Source: an uncultured Bacteroidota bacterium
GTDB lineage: Bacteria; Bacteroidota; Bacteroidia; Chitinophagales; Chitinophagaceae
Direction: 5' to 3'
Length of the DNA: 64,000 nucleotides
NCBI GenBank assembly: GCA_903906365.1
Contig: CAIVKC010000045.1
Span: 62,001 to 126,000, forward strand
Of the stretch, positions 8,899 to 17,886 are shown piece after piece. Positions within the stretch are counted from its first letter, which is position 1. Every line of letters starts with the position of its first letter. The notes under the pieces are model-generated. The model worked only from the letters and a program-made list of their open reading frames with translations, did not search any database and had not been told where the DNA came from. The position numbers and the translations under genes are program-made.

Positions 8899-10056
8899 AT
8901 GCCACATTATCAACGACTGGGAAATATACCGCATAAGAGGCACACCCAGTTCCGCCGCCCGGACGGGGCGCTGTATGCCGAACAATTATTTTCCACGGAA
9001 GGTTTTTCAAACGACTATTCACTGCTCTACCATTGCCACCCGCCCACTGAAATCATAAGTACCGATGCATCCTATTCAGTGGCCCCGGTCATTGCCGAGG
9101 AGCATATGTTAAGGCACCGGAGTTTTGACGGCTTTAAAGTCGCCCCGGTACCCGATTTTTTGGACAGCCGCAAAGCAGTGCTGGTAAATGCCCATTGCCA
9201 TATTGTACTGGCAGCCCCCCAACAGGGGATGCATGGCTATTTTTACAAAAATGCCGATGCAGATGAAATGATTTTTGTCCACCAGGGGAGCGGCGTGCTT
9301 AAAACAATGTATGGTAATCTGATTTTCGGTCAAGGTGATTACCTGATACTGCCTCGGGGAACCATCTACCAGATACAGTTTAACGATCATCAAAACCGGC
9401 TGTTCATCGTTGAATCTTTCAGCCCCATCCGCTTTCCAAAAAAATACCTGAGTCCCCATGGCCAGTTGCTGGAACATGCTCCTTATTGCGAGCGGGATAT
9501 CCGACCGCCCTCCGGCCTGACCACCATCGATGAAAAGGGGGATTTCCTGATCCGGACCAAAAAAAAGGGAAACCTCTACGGCCTGCATTACGCCTACCAT
9601 CCTTTTGATGTCACCGGATGGGACGGGTGCTGTTATCCTTTTGCCTTTTCCATCCATGACTTTGAGCCCATAACCGGCCGGGTGCACCAGCCCCCTCCTG
9701 TACACCAGACCTTTGAAGGGGACCATTTTGTGGTTTGCTCCTTTTGCCCCCGCCTGTTCGACTACCATCCGCTGGCCATCCCGGCCCCCTATAACCACAG
9801 TAATATAGACAGTGATGAGCTGATTTATTATGTGGACGGGGACTTCATGAGCCGCAGGCATGTGACCCGCGGTATGATGACCCTTCACCCGGGAGGAATC
9901 CCCCACGGGCCTCATCCGGGTGCCGTGGAACGCAGCATAGGGGCTAAGGAGACCAAGGAACTGGCTGTCATGGTGGATACCTTCCATCCCCTCCAGTTGA
10001 CCGTGGATGCCCTGGCGATTGAAAACCCGGGATATACGATGAGCTGGGCCGAATGA
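8899..10056 (+). CDS. hmgA: Homogentisate 1,2-dioxygenase
   Basis: Fe(II)-dependent ring-cleaving cupin enzyme of 385 residues converting homogentisate to maleylacetoacetate in tyrosine catabolism. N-terminal MPHYQRLGNIPHKRHTQF matches the substrate-lid start of the family, and the C-terminal cupin holds putative iron ligands in HSNIDSDELIYY (H300, E307) and GGIPHGPHPG (H336); assignments are by eye. It is shorter than the animal enzyme (about 440) but in the range of bacterial forms. The usual partners hpd and fahA are not adjacent, so the pathway is dispersed here. Confidence 0.92.
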   Translation: MPHYQRLGNIPHKRHTQFRRPDGALYAEQLFSTEGFSNDYSLLYHCHPPTEIISTDASYSVAPVIAEEHMLRHRSFDGFKVAPVPDFLDSRKAVLVNAHCHIVLAAPQQGMHGYFYKNADADEMIFVHQGSGVLKTMYGNLIFGQGDYLILPRGTIYQIQFNDHQNRLFIVESFSPIRFPKKYLSPHGQLLEHAPYCERDIRPPSGLTTIDEKGDFLIRTKKKGNLYGLHYAYHPFDVTGWDGCCYPFAFSIHDFEPITGRVHQPPPVHQTFEGDHFVVCSFCPRLFDYHPLAIPAPYNHSNIDSDELIYYVDGDFMSRRHVTRGMMTLHPGGIPHGPHPGAVERSIGAKETKELAVMVDTFHPLQLTVDALAIENPGYTMSWAE

Positions 10057-10152
10057 ATCGTGCCGGGATGTAGAACAAATTATATTTTTATTTCATATCA
10101 TTGGTTGTTCGGGTTATTTTTTTAAATTCACTTACTTAAAAAATGCAGCTAT

Positions 10153-10548
10153 ATGATCAAGTTCCAGGATCTCAGGGCCGGAGATATTGTTCTGGCCGAT
10201 TACGAAGGCAAAATGTCGGAAGGTTCCGTAGTAGAATTAAACCGGGAGGATAAGGAGGTATGTGTGCTGACGGAGGTCCAGGAATTCTGGTTTCAGCCTG
10301 ATCACCTCCATCCCATAGCCCTGGATGAGGAACAACTTATGAAATTTCATTTTGAAAGACAGGATAACCCGGACGGTTCGGTAAAATACCTTAAAGGACC
10401 TTTCCGGATCCTGCTTCACCAGCAGGGGAATTTCTCGGATTTTGAAATATGGTACAGGGAAGACAGGAGGCATATGTCCCATCCCATCAGCGTACATGAG
10501 CTTCAGAACCATTTTCACCAGATGACGAAGATAGATTTGGTGCGTTAA
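10153..10548 (+). CDS. Conserved-looking cytosolic protein of unknown function
   Basis: 131 residues, soluble, no signal peptide or membrane segment. The first half looks like a small beta domain (DLRAGDIVLADYEGKMSEG, VVELN, EVCVLT) reminiscent of SH3-like barrels; the second half is rich in His, Phe and charged residues (HFERQDNPDGS, YREDRRHMSHP). It ends with a helix ELQNHFHQMTK. I recognise no named family. It lies immediately upstream of the alpha ribosomal operon in the same direction, but infA has its own promoter. Confidence 0.75.
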   Translation: MIKFQDLRAGDIVLADYEGKMSEGSVVELNREDKEVCVLTEVQEFWFQPDHLHPIALDEEQLMKFHFERQDNPDGSVKYLKGPFRILLHQQGNFSDFEIWYREDRRHMSHPISVHELQNHFHQMTKIDLVR

Positions 10549-10654
10549 GGCTGATTTTCCTCCAAACCGGCGTATATTTGGGGCCTGATCGCTGATTTTT
10601 CCACAAAAAAAGCAATTTTTTCCACTTAATTTTCTTATTTCGGGAAGAGATGCC

Positions 10655-10662
10655 TATCTTTG
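10655..10662 (+). promoter_or_regulatory. -7 element of the alpha operon promoter
   Basis: TATCTTTG, a strong Bacteroidota -7 match, 17 bases before the infA ATG and preceded by a T-rich stretch (10616-10638) where the -33 region should lie. Confidence 0.65.
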
Positions 10663-10678
10663 CGCTCCCAAAAACTGT

Positions 10679-10897
10679 ATGGCTAAACAAGCACTCATTA
10701 AGCAAGATGGTACGATTATAGAAGCTTTATCCAATGCTATGTTCAAGGTAAAACTGGAAAACGGGCATGAAATACTGGCTACCATCTCCGGAAAAATGAG
10801 GATGAACTATATCCGAATTCTGCCGGGTGATAAGGTGGGGGTGGAGATGAGTCCATACGATTTAACTAGGGGTAGGATCATATTCAGGTATAAATAA
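10679..10897 (+). CDS. infA: Translation initiation factor IF-1
   Basis: 72-residue OB-fold protein, exactly the family length, that binds the 30S A site during initiation. Diagnostic segments are [37 protein letters not shown] and the C-terminal [12 protein letters not shown]. It is the first gene of the alpha operon here. There is no Shine-Dalgarno sequence: the leader is A-rich (CCCAAAAACTGT), typical of the phylum. Confidence 0.98.
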   Translation: MAKQALIKQDGTIIEALSNAMFKVKLENGHEILATISGKMRMNYIRILPGDKVGVEMSPYDLTRGRIIFRYK

Positions 10898-10943
10898 CAT
10901 GTAACGCTATTGGTTCCGGCCGGTAGTTTAAAGCTTAAATATT

Positions 10944-11060
10944 ATGAAAGTACGCGCATCCATAAAAAAACGCAGTGCCGATTGCAAAATCGTCAGAAGG
11001 AAAGGCAGGCTCTATGTCATTAACAAAAAGAACCCCCGCTTCAAACAGAGGCAGGGATAG
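10944..11060 (+). CDS. rpmJ: 50S ribosomal protein L36
   Basis: 38-residue protein: [17 protein letters not shown] at the N-terminus and [13 protein letters not shown] at the C-terminus. Compared with the zinc-binding form, three of four zinc ligands are replaced (Ser at 11, Asn at 27, Phe at 33) and only Cys14 remains, so it is a C-minus L36 that should not need zinc. It lies 46 bases after infA in the alpha operon. Confidence 0.96.
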   Translation: MKVRASIKKRSADCKIVRRKGRLYVINKKNPRFKQRQG

Positions 11061-11140
11061 GATTTTGCTGCCTGCAGGATTCTGTTTGTTCGGGAAGCCT
11101 GTTGTCTTAAAGAAACAAGTGTAAAATATAAATCTAGAAT

Positions 11141-11524
11141 ATGGCCCGTATTGCCGGTGTTGACTTACCAAAAAACAAAAGAGGGGAAATAGGCCTTACC
11201 TATATATATGGTATTGGTCCTTCCACTGCGAAGTATATATTAGACAAGGCTGGCATCAGCCTGGACAAGAAAGTGAATCAGTGGAACGATGATGAGCTCA
11301 ATGCCATCCGTAACACCATCACCAATGAGTTCAAAGTGGAAGGTGCCCTTCGTTCCGAAGTGCAGATGAGTATCAAACGTCTGTTGGATATCGCCTGCTA
11401 CAGGGGCCTTCGCCATCGCAAGGGGCTTCCTGTAAGGGGACAGCGTACCCGCACCAACAGCCGCACCCGTAAGGGCAAGCGCAAGACCGTTGCCGGCAAA
11501 AAGAAGATAGCCGCTAAGAAATAA
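11141..11524 (+). CDS. rpsM: 30S ribosomal protein S13
   Basis: 127 residues. [19 protein letters not shown] and [14 protein letters not shown] form the N-terminal domain; [19 protein letters not shown] is the conserved 16S rRNA-binding segment; the tail is strongly basic. S13 sits in the 30S head and contacts the P-site tRNA and bridges to the 50S. The ATG is preceded by an A/T-rich leader with AAATCTA rather than a Shine-Dalgarno sequence. Confidence 0.98.
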   Translation: MARIAGVDLPKNKRGEIGLTYIYGIGPSTAKYILDKAGISLDKKVNQWNDDELNAIRNTITNEFKVEGALRSEVQMSIKRLLDIACYRGLRHRKGLPVRGQRTRTNSRTRKGKRKTVAGKKKIAAKK

Positions 11525-11530
11525 ACCATA

Positions 11531-11561
11531 GAGAACCTGCAGCCTGAAGCGGCAGGTTCTC
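11531..11561 (+). terminator. Hairpin between rpsM and rpsK
   Basis: Perfect 10-bp inverted repeat GAGAACCTGC / GCAGGTTCTC (11531-11540 and 11552-11561) with an 11-base loop, 7 bases after the rpsM stop. It lacks a following T-run, so it is more likely an attenuator, a processing site or an mRNA-stabilising structure than a full terminator. Confidence 0.5.
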
Positions 11562-11682
11562 TTAAGTTGATATGCACCACAGTTAGAATCAATTACGGAA
11601 TACAGGTGCAGTACAGGATTGATTCGCTTTCCGGGAGACCGGATTGAATTTCTTAACAAAAGAGTACCTCGGTAAATTTATT

Positions 11683-12087
11683 ATGGCAAAAGCACAAGCA
11701 AACAGCGCCAAAGCCGCTGCGAAAAAAAGAGTAGTCAGGGTTGAAGTTTATGGCGATGCGCACATCAACGCGAGCTTCAATAACCTCATCATCAGCATTA
11801 CCAACAAAGCCGGTCAGGTTATTTCCTGGAGCAGCGCCGGTAAAATGGGATTCAGGGGTTCCAAAAAGAATACCCCCTATGCAGCCCAGATGGCGGCTTC
11901 TGATGCTGCCAAGACTGCCCTGGATGCGGGTCTTAAAAAAGTAGACGTTTATGTGAAAGGTCCCGGTTCCGGAAGGGAAGGCGCCATCCGTTCACTGGCC
12001 AACAGTGGGATTGAAGTGGTTATGATTAAGGATGTTACACCACTTCCACACAATGGCTGCCGCCCCCCCAAGAAGCGCAGGGTTTAA
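11683..12087 (+). CDS. rpsK: 30S ribosomal protein S11
   Basis: 134 residues starting [15 protein letters not shown]. Core motifs are [36 protein letters not shown] and the C-terminal [20 protein letters not shown] end that contacts 16S rRNA at the platform. An open frame extends 39 bases upstream to 11644, but the ATG at 11683 matches the family N-terminus. It follows rpsM after 158 bases that contain the hairpin. Confidence 0.98.
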   Translation: MAKAQANSAKAAAKKRVVRVEVYGDAHINASFNNLIISITNKAGQVISWSSAGKMGFRGSKKNTPYAAQMAASDAAKTALDAGLKKVDVYVKGPGSGREGAIRSLANSGIEVVMIKDVTPLPHNGCRPPKKRRV

Positions 12088-12230
12088 TTCCTCATATTTA
12101 AATCTGGTAACTGCCTCAGGCCGTACCGGATTTTATTTGTTTTTTGAAATTTATTTAAAAGCTGGGTAAGATTCAATTTTAAGATTTTTTAATAATCTTA
12201 TCCGGGAACTAAAAAATCTAAATCTACATT

Positions 12231-12836
12231 ATGGCACGTTACACAGGTCCAAAGACCAGAATCTGTCGCATTTTCGGTGAGCCGATCCTCGGCAACGGAA
12301 AATACCTGACAAAGAACAGCAATCCTCCCGGCCAGCATGGCCCTACCAAGAAGCGTAAAGCCCTTGGAGAATATGCGATTCAGTTAAAAGAGAAACAAAA
12401 GGCCAAATATACTTATGGTGTGCTCGAGCGGCAGTTCCGTAAAACCTTCGAAGAAGCCGTTCGTCGCAAAGGCGTGACTGGTGAGAACCTCATCAAATTG
12501 CTGGAAGGCCGTCTGGACAATGTGGTATTCCGCCTTGGAATCGCTCCTTCCCGTCCGGCAGCCCGTCAGCTTGTTACGCATAAGCATATTGCTGTAAACG
12601 GACAGGTTACCAATGTACCTTCCTGCCAATTGAAGCCAGGAGATGTCATCCAACTCAAAGAAAGCACCCAGGGCAATACAGGACTTACCTCCCAGATCCG
12701 CGGGAAAAATGCCAAATTCAGCTGGCTTGACTGGAATGAAGCTGAATTCAAAGGCACATTCATTGCTTACCCTGAACGTGAGAGCGTTCCTGAGAACATA
12801 AAAGAGCAGTTGATAGTGGAATTGTATTCCAAATAA
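12231..12836 (+). CDS. rpsD: 30S ribosomal protein S4
   Basis: 201 residues. The N-terminus MARYTGPKTRICRIFGEPI is followed by GQHGPTKKRKALGEYAIQL and the S4 RNA-binding fold at ENLIKLLEGRLDNVVFRLG and HIAVNGQVTNVPS. A primary 16S rRNA binder and, in other bacteria, the autogenous repressor of the alpha operon. The zinc-type cysteine cluster is absent (single Cys near the N-terminus). It is preceded by a 143-base intergenic region with an imperfect hairpin (AAGATT / AATCTT around 12180-12200) that could be a regulatory target. Confidence 0.98.
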   Translation: MARYTGPKTRICRIFGEPILGNGKYLTKNSNPPGQHGPTKKRKALGEYAIQLKEKQKAKYTYGVLERQFRKTFEEAVRRKGVTGENLIKLLEGRLDNVVFRLGIAPSRPAARQLVTHKHIAVNGQVTNVPSCQLKPGDVIQLKESTQGNTGLTSQIRGKNAKFSWLDWNEAEFKGTFIAYPERESVPENIKEQLIVELYSK

Positions 12837-12970
12837 TCCCTGAGGCTTCCCGGATGACAGGGTGTTTGTGAACAATGATTTGAGGTACAGGGGAGCAGCT
12901 CGGTTACCAAATTGATCCGCTACCTGAAACCAAGTCATACATTGTAAATCTAAAATCTGAAACAGATAAT

Positions 12971-13969
12971 ATGGCCATTTTAAATTTCCAGAAACCAGAC
13001 AAAATCATTCTGCAGAAAGCAACTGATTTTGAAGCCCAATTTGAATTTCGTCCTTTGGAGCCGGGTTTTGCAGTTACCATTGGCAACGCATTGCGCAGGG
13101 TATTGCTGAGTTCACTCGAAGGTTATGCAATCATTGGTGTAAAGATCGAAGGAGCTGACCATGAGTTTGCAACGCTCAAAGGAGTTACCGAAGATGTGGT
13201 GGAAATTATCCTCAATCTCAAGCAGGTTCGGTTCAAAAAGAAAGTTGAACATGAAGTGGCTCAGGAGAAGATCATACTGAATCTGAAGAACAGAACTGAA
13301 TTCACTGCCGGAACCATCGGCGAGGCCACTGCCGGTTTTGAAGTGATGAATCCTGAATTGTTGATCTGTACAATGGATTCTTCCGCCAAACTCGACATTG
13401 AAATCACCATTGGAAAAGGCCGCGGATATGTACCTGCAGAAGATAACAAGCAAAAAGACGCACCATTTGGCTACATACCCACGGATTCCATCTTTACACC
13501 CATCAAAAATGTAAAGTATTCCATTGAGAACACGCGTGTGGAACAGCGTACGGATTTCGAAAAGCTCATTATGGAAGTGGATACGGATGGCACCATCCAT
13601 CCCGAAGAGGCCGTTAAACAGGCTTCCAGGATCCTTATCCAGCACCTGATGATCATTACTGATGAGAACATCACTTTTGACAATAAGGAAGAAAAGAAAG
13701 AAGACCTGGTTGACGAGCAGACCCTTCAGCTTCGTAAGATTCTGAAAACTCCGCTGGAAGATCTGGACCTTTCTGTACGTGCTTTCAACTGTCTCAAAGC
13801 TGCCAAAATCAACAGCCTGAGTGAACTGGTTACCTATGAACAGGAAGATCTGATGAAATTCCGCAATTTTGGACAAAAGTCCCTGGCGGAAATTGAACAG
13901 GTGCTCGGGGAAAGGGGTCTCCATTTTGGCATGGACCTGGCCAAACTGAAAGTAGACGATATCGATTAA
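12971..13969 (+). CDS. rpoA: RNA polymerase alpha subunit
   Basis: 332 residues. The N-terminal assembly domain shows GFAVTIGNALRRVLLSSLEG, and the C-terminal domain (alphaCTD, about residues 250-332) shows LRKILKTPLEDLDLSVRAFN, CLKAAKI and KFRNFGQKSLAEIEQVLGE, which bind UP elements and activators such as Crp. Length matches the family. It lies between rpsD and rplQ, the standard order, with a 134-base leader. Confidence 0.99.
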   Translation: MAILNFQKPDKIILQKATDFEAQFEFRPLEPGFAVTIGNALRRVLLSSLEGYAIIGVKIEGADHEFATLKGVTEDVVEIILNLKQVRFKKKVEHEVAQEKIILNLKNRTEFTAGTIGEATAGFEVMNPELLICTMDSSAKLDIEITIGKGRGYVPAEDNKQKDAPFGYIPTDSIFTPIKNVKYSIENTRVEQRTDFEKLIMEVDTDGTIHPEEAVKQASRILIQHLMIITDENITFDNKEEKKEDLVDEQTLQLRKILKTPLEDLDLSVRAFNCLKAAKINSLSELVTYEQEDLMKFRNFGQKSLAEIEQVLGERGLHFGMDLAKLKVDDID

Positions 13970-14097
13970 TTCGCCCCTGTCTTGGCTCACCCGCCGATAG
14001 TTGAGCAAATTTACCGTCATGGGGGAGCGCAGCTGGGTATTCCATTCATACAATCCTGTAATTCCTGACACGGTACAGGGTTTAAAAAACAGTCATC

Positions 14098-14598
14098 ATG
14101 CGTCACGGAGACAAAATTAAAAATTTAAGCAGAACAGCCTCACACCGTAAGGCATTGCTGAGCAACCTCGCTGTTCAACTGATCACACACAAGAAAATTG
14201 TAACCACCCTGGCCAAAGCAAAGGCGCTGAGGGTATATGTGGAACCCCTGATTACCAAGGCAAAGGAGAACACCACTCACCAGCGCCGGGTAGTTTTCAG
14301 CTATCTGCAGGATAAGGCTGCTATCGATGAACTATTCGGACCGGTAGCCACCAAAATTGCCGGCCGTCCAGGCGGATATACCAGGATCATTAAACTGGGA
14401 GCCCGTGTGGGAGATAATGCGGAAACAGCCCTAATAGAGCTGGTGGATTACAATGAAATCTACGGTAAGGGTAAAGGCGAGACCAAGGAAGTGGCCAAAA
14501 AGACACGCCGCGGATCCCGAAAAAAGGAAGCTGAACCCAAAGAAAAAGCGGAGGCACCTGCAGCAGCGAAGGCAGAAGAAACCAAAGCGGCCGAATAA
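14098..14598 (+). CDS. rplQ: 50S ribosomal protein L17
   Basis: 166 residues starting [19 protein letters not shown], with the family's core up to about residue 122 ([29 protein letters not shown]). The E. coli protein has 127 residues; here about 40 extra residues form a low-complexity Lys/Glu/Ala tail, as is common in Bacteroidota. Last gene of the alpha operon, followed by a strong terminator. Confidence 0.98.
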   Translation: MRHGDKIKNLSRTASHRKALLSNLAVQLITHKKIVTTLAKAKALRVYVEPLITKAKENTTHQRRVVFSYLQDKAAIDELFGPVATKIAGRPGGYTRIIKLGARVGDNAETALIELVDYNEIYGKGKGETKEVAKKTRRGSRKKEAEPKEKAEAPAAAKAEETKAAE

Positions 14599-14619
14599 CA
14601 AATGAATGTTTAATAATAT

Positions 14620-14654
14620 AAAGGCAGGATTCTTAAGGGTCCTGCCTTTTTTTA
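14620..14654 (+). terminator. Terminator of the alpha operon
   Basis: AAAGGCAGGA (14620-14629) pairs with TCCTGCCTTT (14640-14649), with a 10-base loop and a T-run to 14653. It follows rplQ by 21 bases. Confidence 0.85.
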
Positions 14655-14749
14655 TGAAAGGTAAGGCCGGCAGGTATTCATAAGATGTGAAAAATTATTA
14701 GGCCCAATGACTGGGTAATTTCTTTTATTTGCAAAACTTTATAATAAAG

Positions 14750-15862
14750 ATGCCTTCTACCAATACAAAGCAACCCGCCGTCCTTCTGCTGGAAGACGGT
14801 ACCCTTCATTATGGAAAAGCCTACGGTAAAACAGGCACTACATCGGGTGAGATATGCTTCAATACAGGCATGACTGGCTACCAGGAAGTTTTTACCGATC
14901 CCAGCTATTTTGGCCAGGTACTGATTATGAACAGCGTACATATTGGTAATTACGGGGTCAAGGATTCAGATGTCGAATCGGGAAGTGTTAAGATACGCGG
15001 GCTAATCGGACGCAACCTGGAAGACCAGTTCTCCCGCAAACAGGCGAAAGGGTCCCTGGACGAATACCTGAAAGCCAACCAGATCGTATGCATCGAAGGG
15101 GTGGATACCAGGTCCCTGGTGGAGCATGTCCGCCGCAAAGGGGCCATGAATTGTATCGTTTCATCGGAGACGGTGGATATTCCCCGTCTGAAGGCCATGC
15201 TGGCCGAAGTGCCTTCCATGGCAGGGTTGGAACTGGCTTCTGCGGTAACTACCAGCCAGGTTTATGAACTGGGTGACCCTTCCTCCGACATCAGGGTGGC
15301 CGTGCTGGATTTCGGGGTCAAACAACATATTCTTCAGTGTATGGTTGACCGCGGGGCCCATGTCCGTGTTTTCCCAGCCAAAACTGATATGCACACACTG
15401 CGCGCCTTCAGGCCGGATGGCTATTTCCTGTCCAATGGGCCGGGAGATCCCCAGCCCATGGAATATGCAGTGGCTACTGTCAGGGAGATCCTTCAGGAAA
15501 GGAAACCCCTTTTCGGGATATGCCTGGGTCATCAGCTGCTGGCCCTGGCCAATGACATACCGACCTTTAAAATGCACCATGGCCACCGCGGATTGAATCA
15601 CCCGGTAAAAAATATCATCACGGGTAAATGTGAGATCACGACCCAAAATCATGGGTTCGGGGTAGATCCCGAGGCAGTCAGCCGTGCTGCTCAGGTAGAA
15701 ATTACCCATGTCAATCTCAACGACCGCTCCATAGAAGGAATCCGCCTCAAAGACAGGCCGGCTTTTTCGGTGCAATATCATCCTGAGTCTACGCCGGGTC
15801 CCCACGACAGCCGGTATCTTTTTGATGATTTTATCGGGATGGTTCGCAGCCATAAGTATTAA
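14750..15862 (+). CDS. carA: Carbamoyl-phosphate synthase small subunit
   Basis: 370-residue glutaminase subunit that delivers ammonia to CarB for carbamoyl phosphate synthesis (pyrimidine and arginine routes). The N-terminal domain shows LLLEDGTLHYGKAYGKTG and ICFNTGMTGYQEVFTDPSY; the class I amidotransferase domain shows the nucleophile Cys258 in GICLGHQLLALA and the His/Glu pair in SVQYHPESTPGP. A frame extends upstream to a TTG at 14729, but the ATG at 14750 gives the expected N-terminus. carB is not adjacent. A weak promoter match TTTATTTG lies at 14724-14731. Confidence 0.97.
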   Translation: MPSTNTKQPAVLLLEDGTLHYGKAYGKTGTTSGEICFNTGMTGYQEVFTDPSYFGQVLIMNSVHIGNYGVKDSDVESGSVKIRGLIGRNLEDQFSRKQAKGSLDEYLKANQIVCIEGVDTRSLVEHVRRKGAMNCIVSSETVDIPRLKAMLAEVPSMAGLELASAVTTSQVYELGDPSSDIRVAVLDFGVKQHILQCMVDRGAHVRVFPAKTDMHTLRAFRPDGYFLSNGPGDPQPMEYAVATVREILQERKPLFGICLGHQLLALANDIPTFKMHHGHRGLNHPVKNIITGKCEITTQNHGFGVDPEAVSRAAQVEITHVNLNDRSIEGIRLKDRPAFSVQYHPESTPGPHDSRYLFDDFIGMVRSHKY

Positions 15863-15913
15863 GGGATGGGCTTGGAATGACAGGGAATGCCAGGATTATT
15901 TAAACAGGATATT

Positions 15914-16327
15914 ATGAAAATTGCTATCATCAATGGCCCGAACCTCAACCTGTTAGGGGTGCGTGAACCGGAACTTTACGGTCATCAGACCTTTGAGCAA
16001 TTCTTCGAGGCACTGGTTCAAAAATATCCCGGGGTTGAATTGAGTTATTTCCAAAGCAACCTGGAGGGCGCATTAATTGATGAGATCCAGCGGGTTGGAT
16101 TTTCCCATAACGGCATATTGCTTAATCCGGGTGGTTATACCCATACTTCGGTAGCCATTGGGGATGCCATTGCTTCCATCCGCACACCGGTAATAGAGGT
16201 ACATATCAGCAATGTACACGCAAGAGAAGATTTTCGCAAGATATCTCATGTTTCGGCCAAAGCCAAGGGCACAATCAGCGGCCTGGGCCTGAGAGGCTAT
16301 GAACTGGCGCTATCTTATTTTTTATAG
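15914..16327 (+). CDS. aroQ: Type II 3-dehydroquinate dehydratase
   Basis: 137-residue type II dehydroquinase of the shikimate pathway, forming 3-dehydroshikimate. Motifs: INGPNLNLLGVREPELYG with the lid arginine and catalytic tyrosine, NPGGYTHTSVAI with the active-site Asn/His region, and EVHISNVHAREDFR. The start at 15914 (MKIAIINGPN) fits the family; an upstream in-frame ATG at 15887 would add nine atypical residues. Its stop overlaps the 3' end of the convergent parvulin-type gene by 6 bases. Confidence 0.97.
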   Translation: MKIAIINGPNLNLLGVREPELYGHQTFEQFFEALVQKYPGVELSYFQSNLEGALIDEIQRVGFSHNGILLNPGGYTHTSVAIGDAIASIRTPVIEVHISNVHAREDFRKISHVSAKAKGTISGLGLRGYELALSYFL

Positions 16328-16960
16328 GAACACCCGCATCATGAGTGCAAATCCAGTATCGTTTCTGGGTTCCTCGGTCTTGCGTATGATGTGCATTCCG
16401 TTGGGACTCCATATCTTAAAAACGTCCCCCTTTTTTCTTTTGGCCAGTTCCTTTTCAATGGCAGGCAGTAACACGCCCCGGGCAACCCATCCCAGATCTC
16501 CCTGAGTAGCACTTTCCCCACCCATGGAATAGGTCTGTGCCAGCTGCTCAAAGCTGGTTGTTCCCTCCCGCAGAGCAGTCAGCATATGGTCACCCAGGGA
16601 ATCTGCAAAACGGTAAGGAAAAACAGTGGTATCAATGAATATCTGGCTGACGTGGTAGAACAGGTTGGGAGATTTGGCCAGTATCTGCACCAGGAAACTG
16701 CCTCCCTGCTGGCGGAAAGGGCCATAGACTTTCTTCTCCCGCCCATGATAGGCAATCGAATCGGCCAGGCTTCTGAATACAGCGGTCCTTGTAACTATCA
16801 CCGTATCAATTTTAAACTTCTTTTTGAGGACCTGTTTGACATACAGTGGGGAATTGGGGGATTTTTCCAATTCTTTTTTAATCTCGGCAATACCGGGTTG
16901 CTGGCAGCAGGCCCATCCCCAGCCGGCCAGCAACAACAAAATCGTCAGGTAAATTTTCAT
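16322..16960 (-). CDS. Parvulin-type peptidyl-prolyl isomerase (PpiC-like), exported
   Basis: 212 residues with a signal peptide (MKIYLTILLLLAGWGWACC). The C-terminal half shows the parvulin signature region: HVSQIFIDTTVFPY, SFEQLAQTYSMGGESATQGDLGW and KKGDVFKIWSPNGMHIIR. It resembles SurA/PrsA-type periplasmic foldases with a single rotamase domain and a short N-terminal region. A cysteine pair at 18-19 could be a lipobox but the fit is poor. Convergent with aroQ, overlapping by 6 bases at 16322-16327. Confidence 0.83.
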   Translation of the reverse strand: MKIYLTILLLLAGWGWACCQQPGIAEIKKELEKSPNSPLYVKQVLKKKFKIDTVIVTRTAVFRSLADSIAYHGREKKVYGPFRQQGGSFLVQILAKSPNLFYHVSQIFIDTTVFPYRFADSLGDHMLTALREGTTSFEQLAQTYSMGGESATQGDLGWVARGVLLPAIEKELAKRKKGDVFKIWSPNGMHIIRKTEEPRNDTGFALMMRVFL

Positions 16961-17134
16961 GCAGCTTCTGTTAAAGGCTGCAAAGATAGGGGCAAATCAA
17001 AGTCAGCAGGGCAGAAATGAGGCTCCTGACCCCCTAAAAGACCCAAAAGGTAATTTTGGGGAAATATGTACCTTACAGGTGCTAAATTGGAATGATTTTC
17101 GTTTGATACACAGATAGCACCAAATCCACCCATT

Positions 17135-17797
17135 ATGCGCCTCATGCTGCCATTGCTGCTCTGCCTGTCCCTATCCGGCTACTGCCAGTGGAAGACCTAT
17201 ACCATTGGAGTCAAGGGAGATACCCTCAACTGCGTGGACAAAAAAGACCTTCGTCAGGGTAAATGGTTCATCCACGTCGATGAGATCAGGGGCGAACCCG
17301 GCTATGAGGAGGAGGGAAGATACAAGGATAATCGCAAGGAGGGGATCTGGCGGATCTATAACCTGCAGGGGGACCTTACGGGCATCGAAAAGTATAAATG
17401 GGGAAACAAGGATTCGGTCTGCCAGTATTTCAATGCAGCCGGCGCACTGGTGCGCGAGGAGGGCTGGAAGGCCATGAACCCTGACAATGCCTATGACACA
17501 CTGGTCATTGAAGACATCGACCACCTCAACGAGTATAAAACGGTCATTGTTAAAAATGACGGGGTTGCCATTAAACACGGGGTATGGAAATTCTTTGACC
17601 CTGAAACGGGAATCATACTAAAAACCGAAACCTATACGGTTGGAAAACTGGAGCTGCCCAAAGCGGGGGAACAAAACGTGGCAGCCAACGATTCTGCCAG
17701 GACCCGGATAAAACCCAAGGAAGTACTTGATTATGAAAAAAAGAACGCAGGCAAAAAGAAAATCAAGGTGAAGGACGGGACGGTTTCCTACCAGTAA
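17135..17797 (+). CDS. Exported YwqK/MORN-like repeat protein
   Basis: 220 residues with a signal peptide (MRLMLPLLLCLSLSGYCQ). It contains repeats of the YwqK type: LRQGKWFIHVDE, YKDNRKEGIWRIYNLQG, YFNAAGALVREEGWKAM and KHGVWKFFDPETG. Such repeats form beta-hairpin ladders; in Bacteroidota they are widespread in exported proteins with no defined biochemical function. The C-terminus is Lys-rich. A related architecture occurs at 29984. Confidence 0.75.
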   Translation: MRLMLPLLLCLSLSGYCQWKTYTIGVKGDTLNCVDKKDLRQGKWFIHVDEIRGEPGYEEEGRYKDNRKEGIWRIYNLQGDLTGIEKYKWGNKDSVCQYFNAAGALVREEGWKAMNPDNAYDTLVIEDIDHLNEYKTVIVKNDGVAIKHGVWKFFDPETGIILKTETYTVGKLELPKAGEQNVAANDSARTRIKPKEVLDYEKKNAGKKKIKVKDGTVSYQ

Positions 17798-17826
17798 TTT
17801 GGATGGTCTCATTGAGCAACCATATC

Positions 17827-17858
17827 AAAAAAAAGCGACGTCATCCGTCGCTTTTTTT
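17827..17858. terminator. Bidirectional terminator, 17135 gene / icd
   Basis: A-run (17827-17834), stem GCGACG (17835-17840), loop TCATC, stem CGTCGC (17846-17851), T-run (17852-17858). It serves both convergent genes. Confidence 0.85.
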
Positions 17859-17886
17859 AATCAGAATATACAGTCTTAAAAAGGGA

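Noticed and set aside
13112-14071. A 319-codon minus-strand frame opposite rpoA
   Set aside because: It is antisense to a universally conserved gene, with no recognisable domain.
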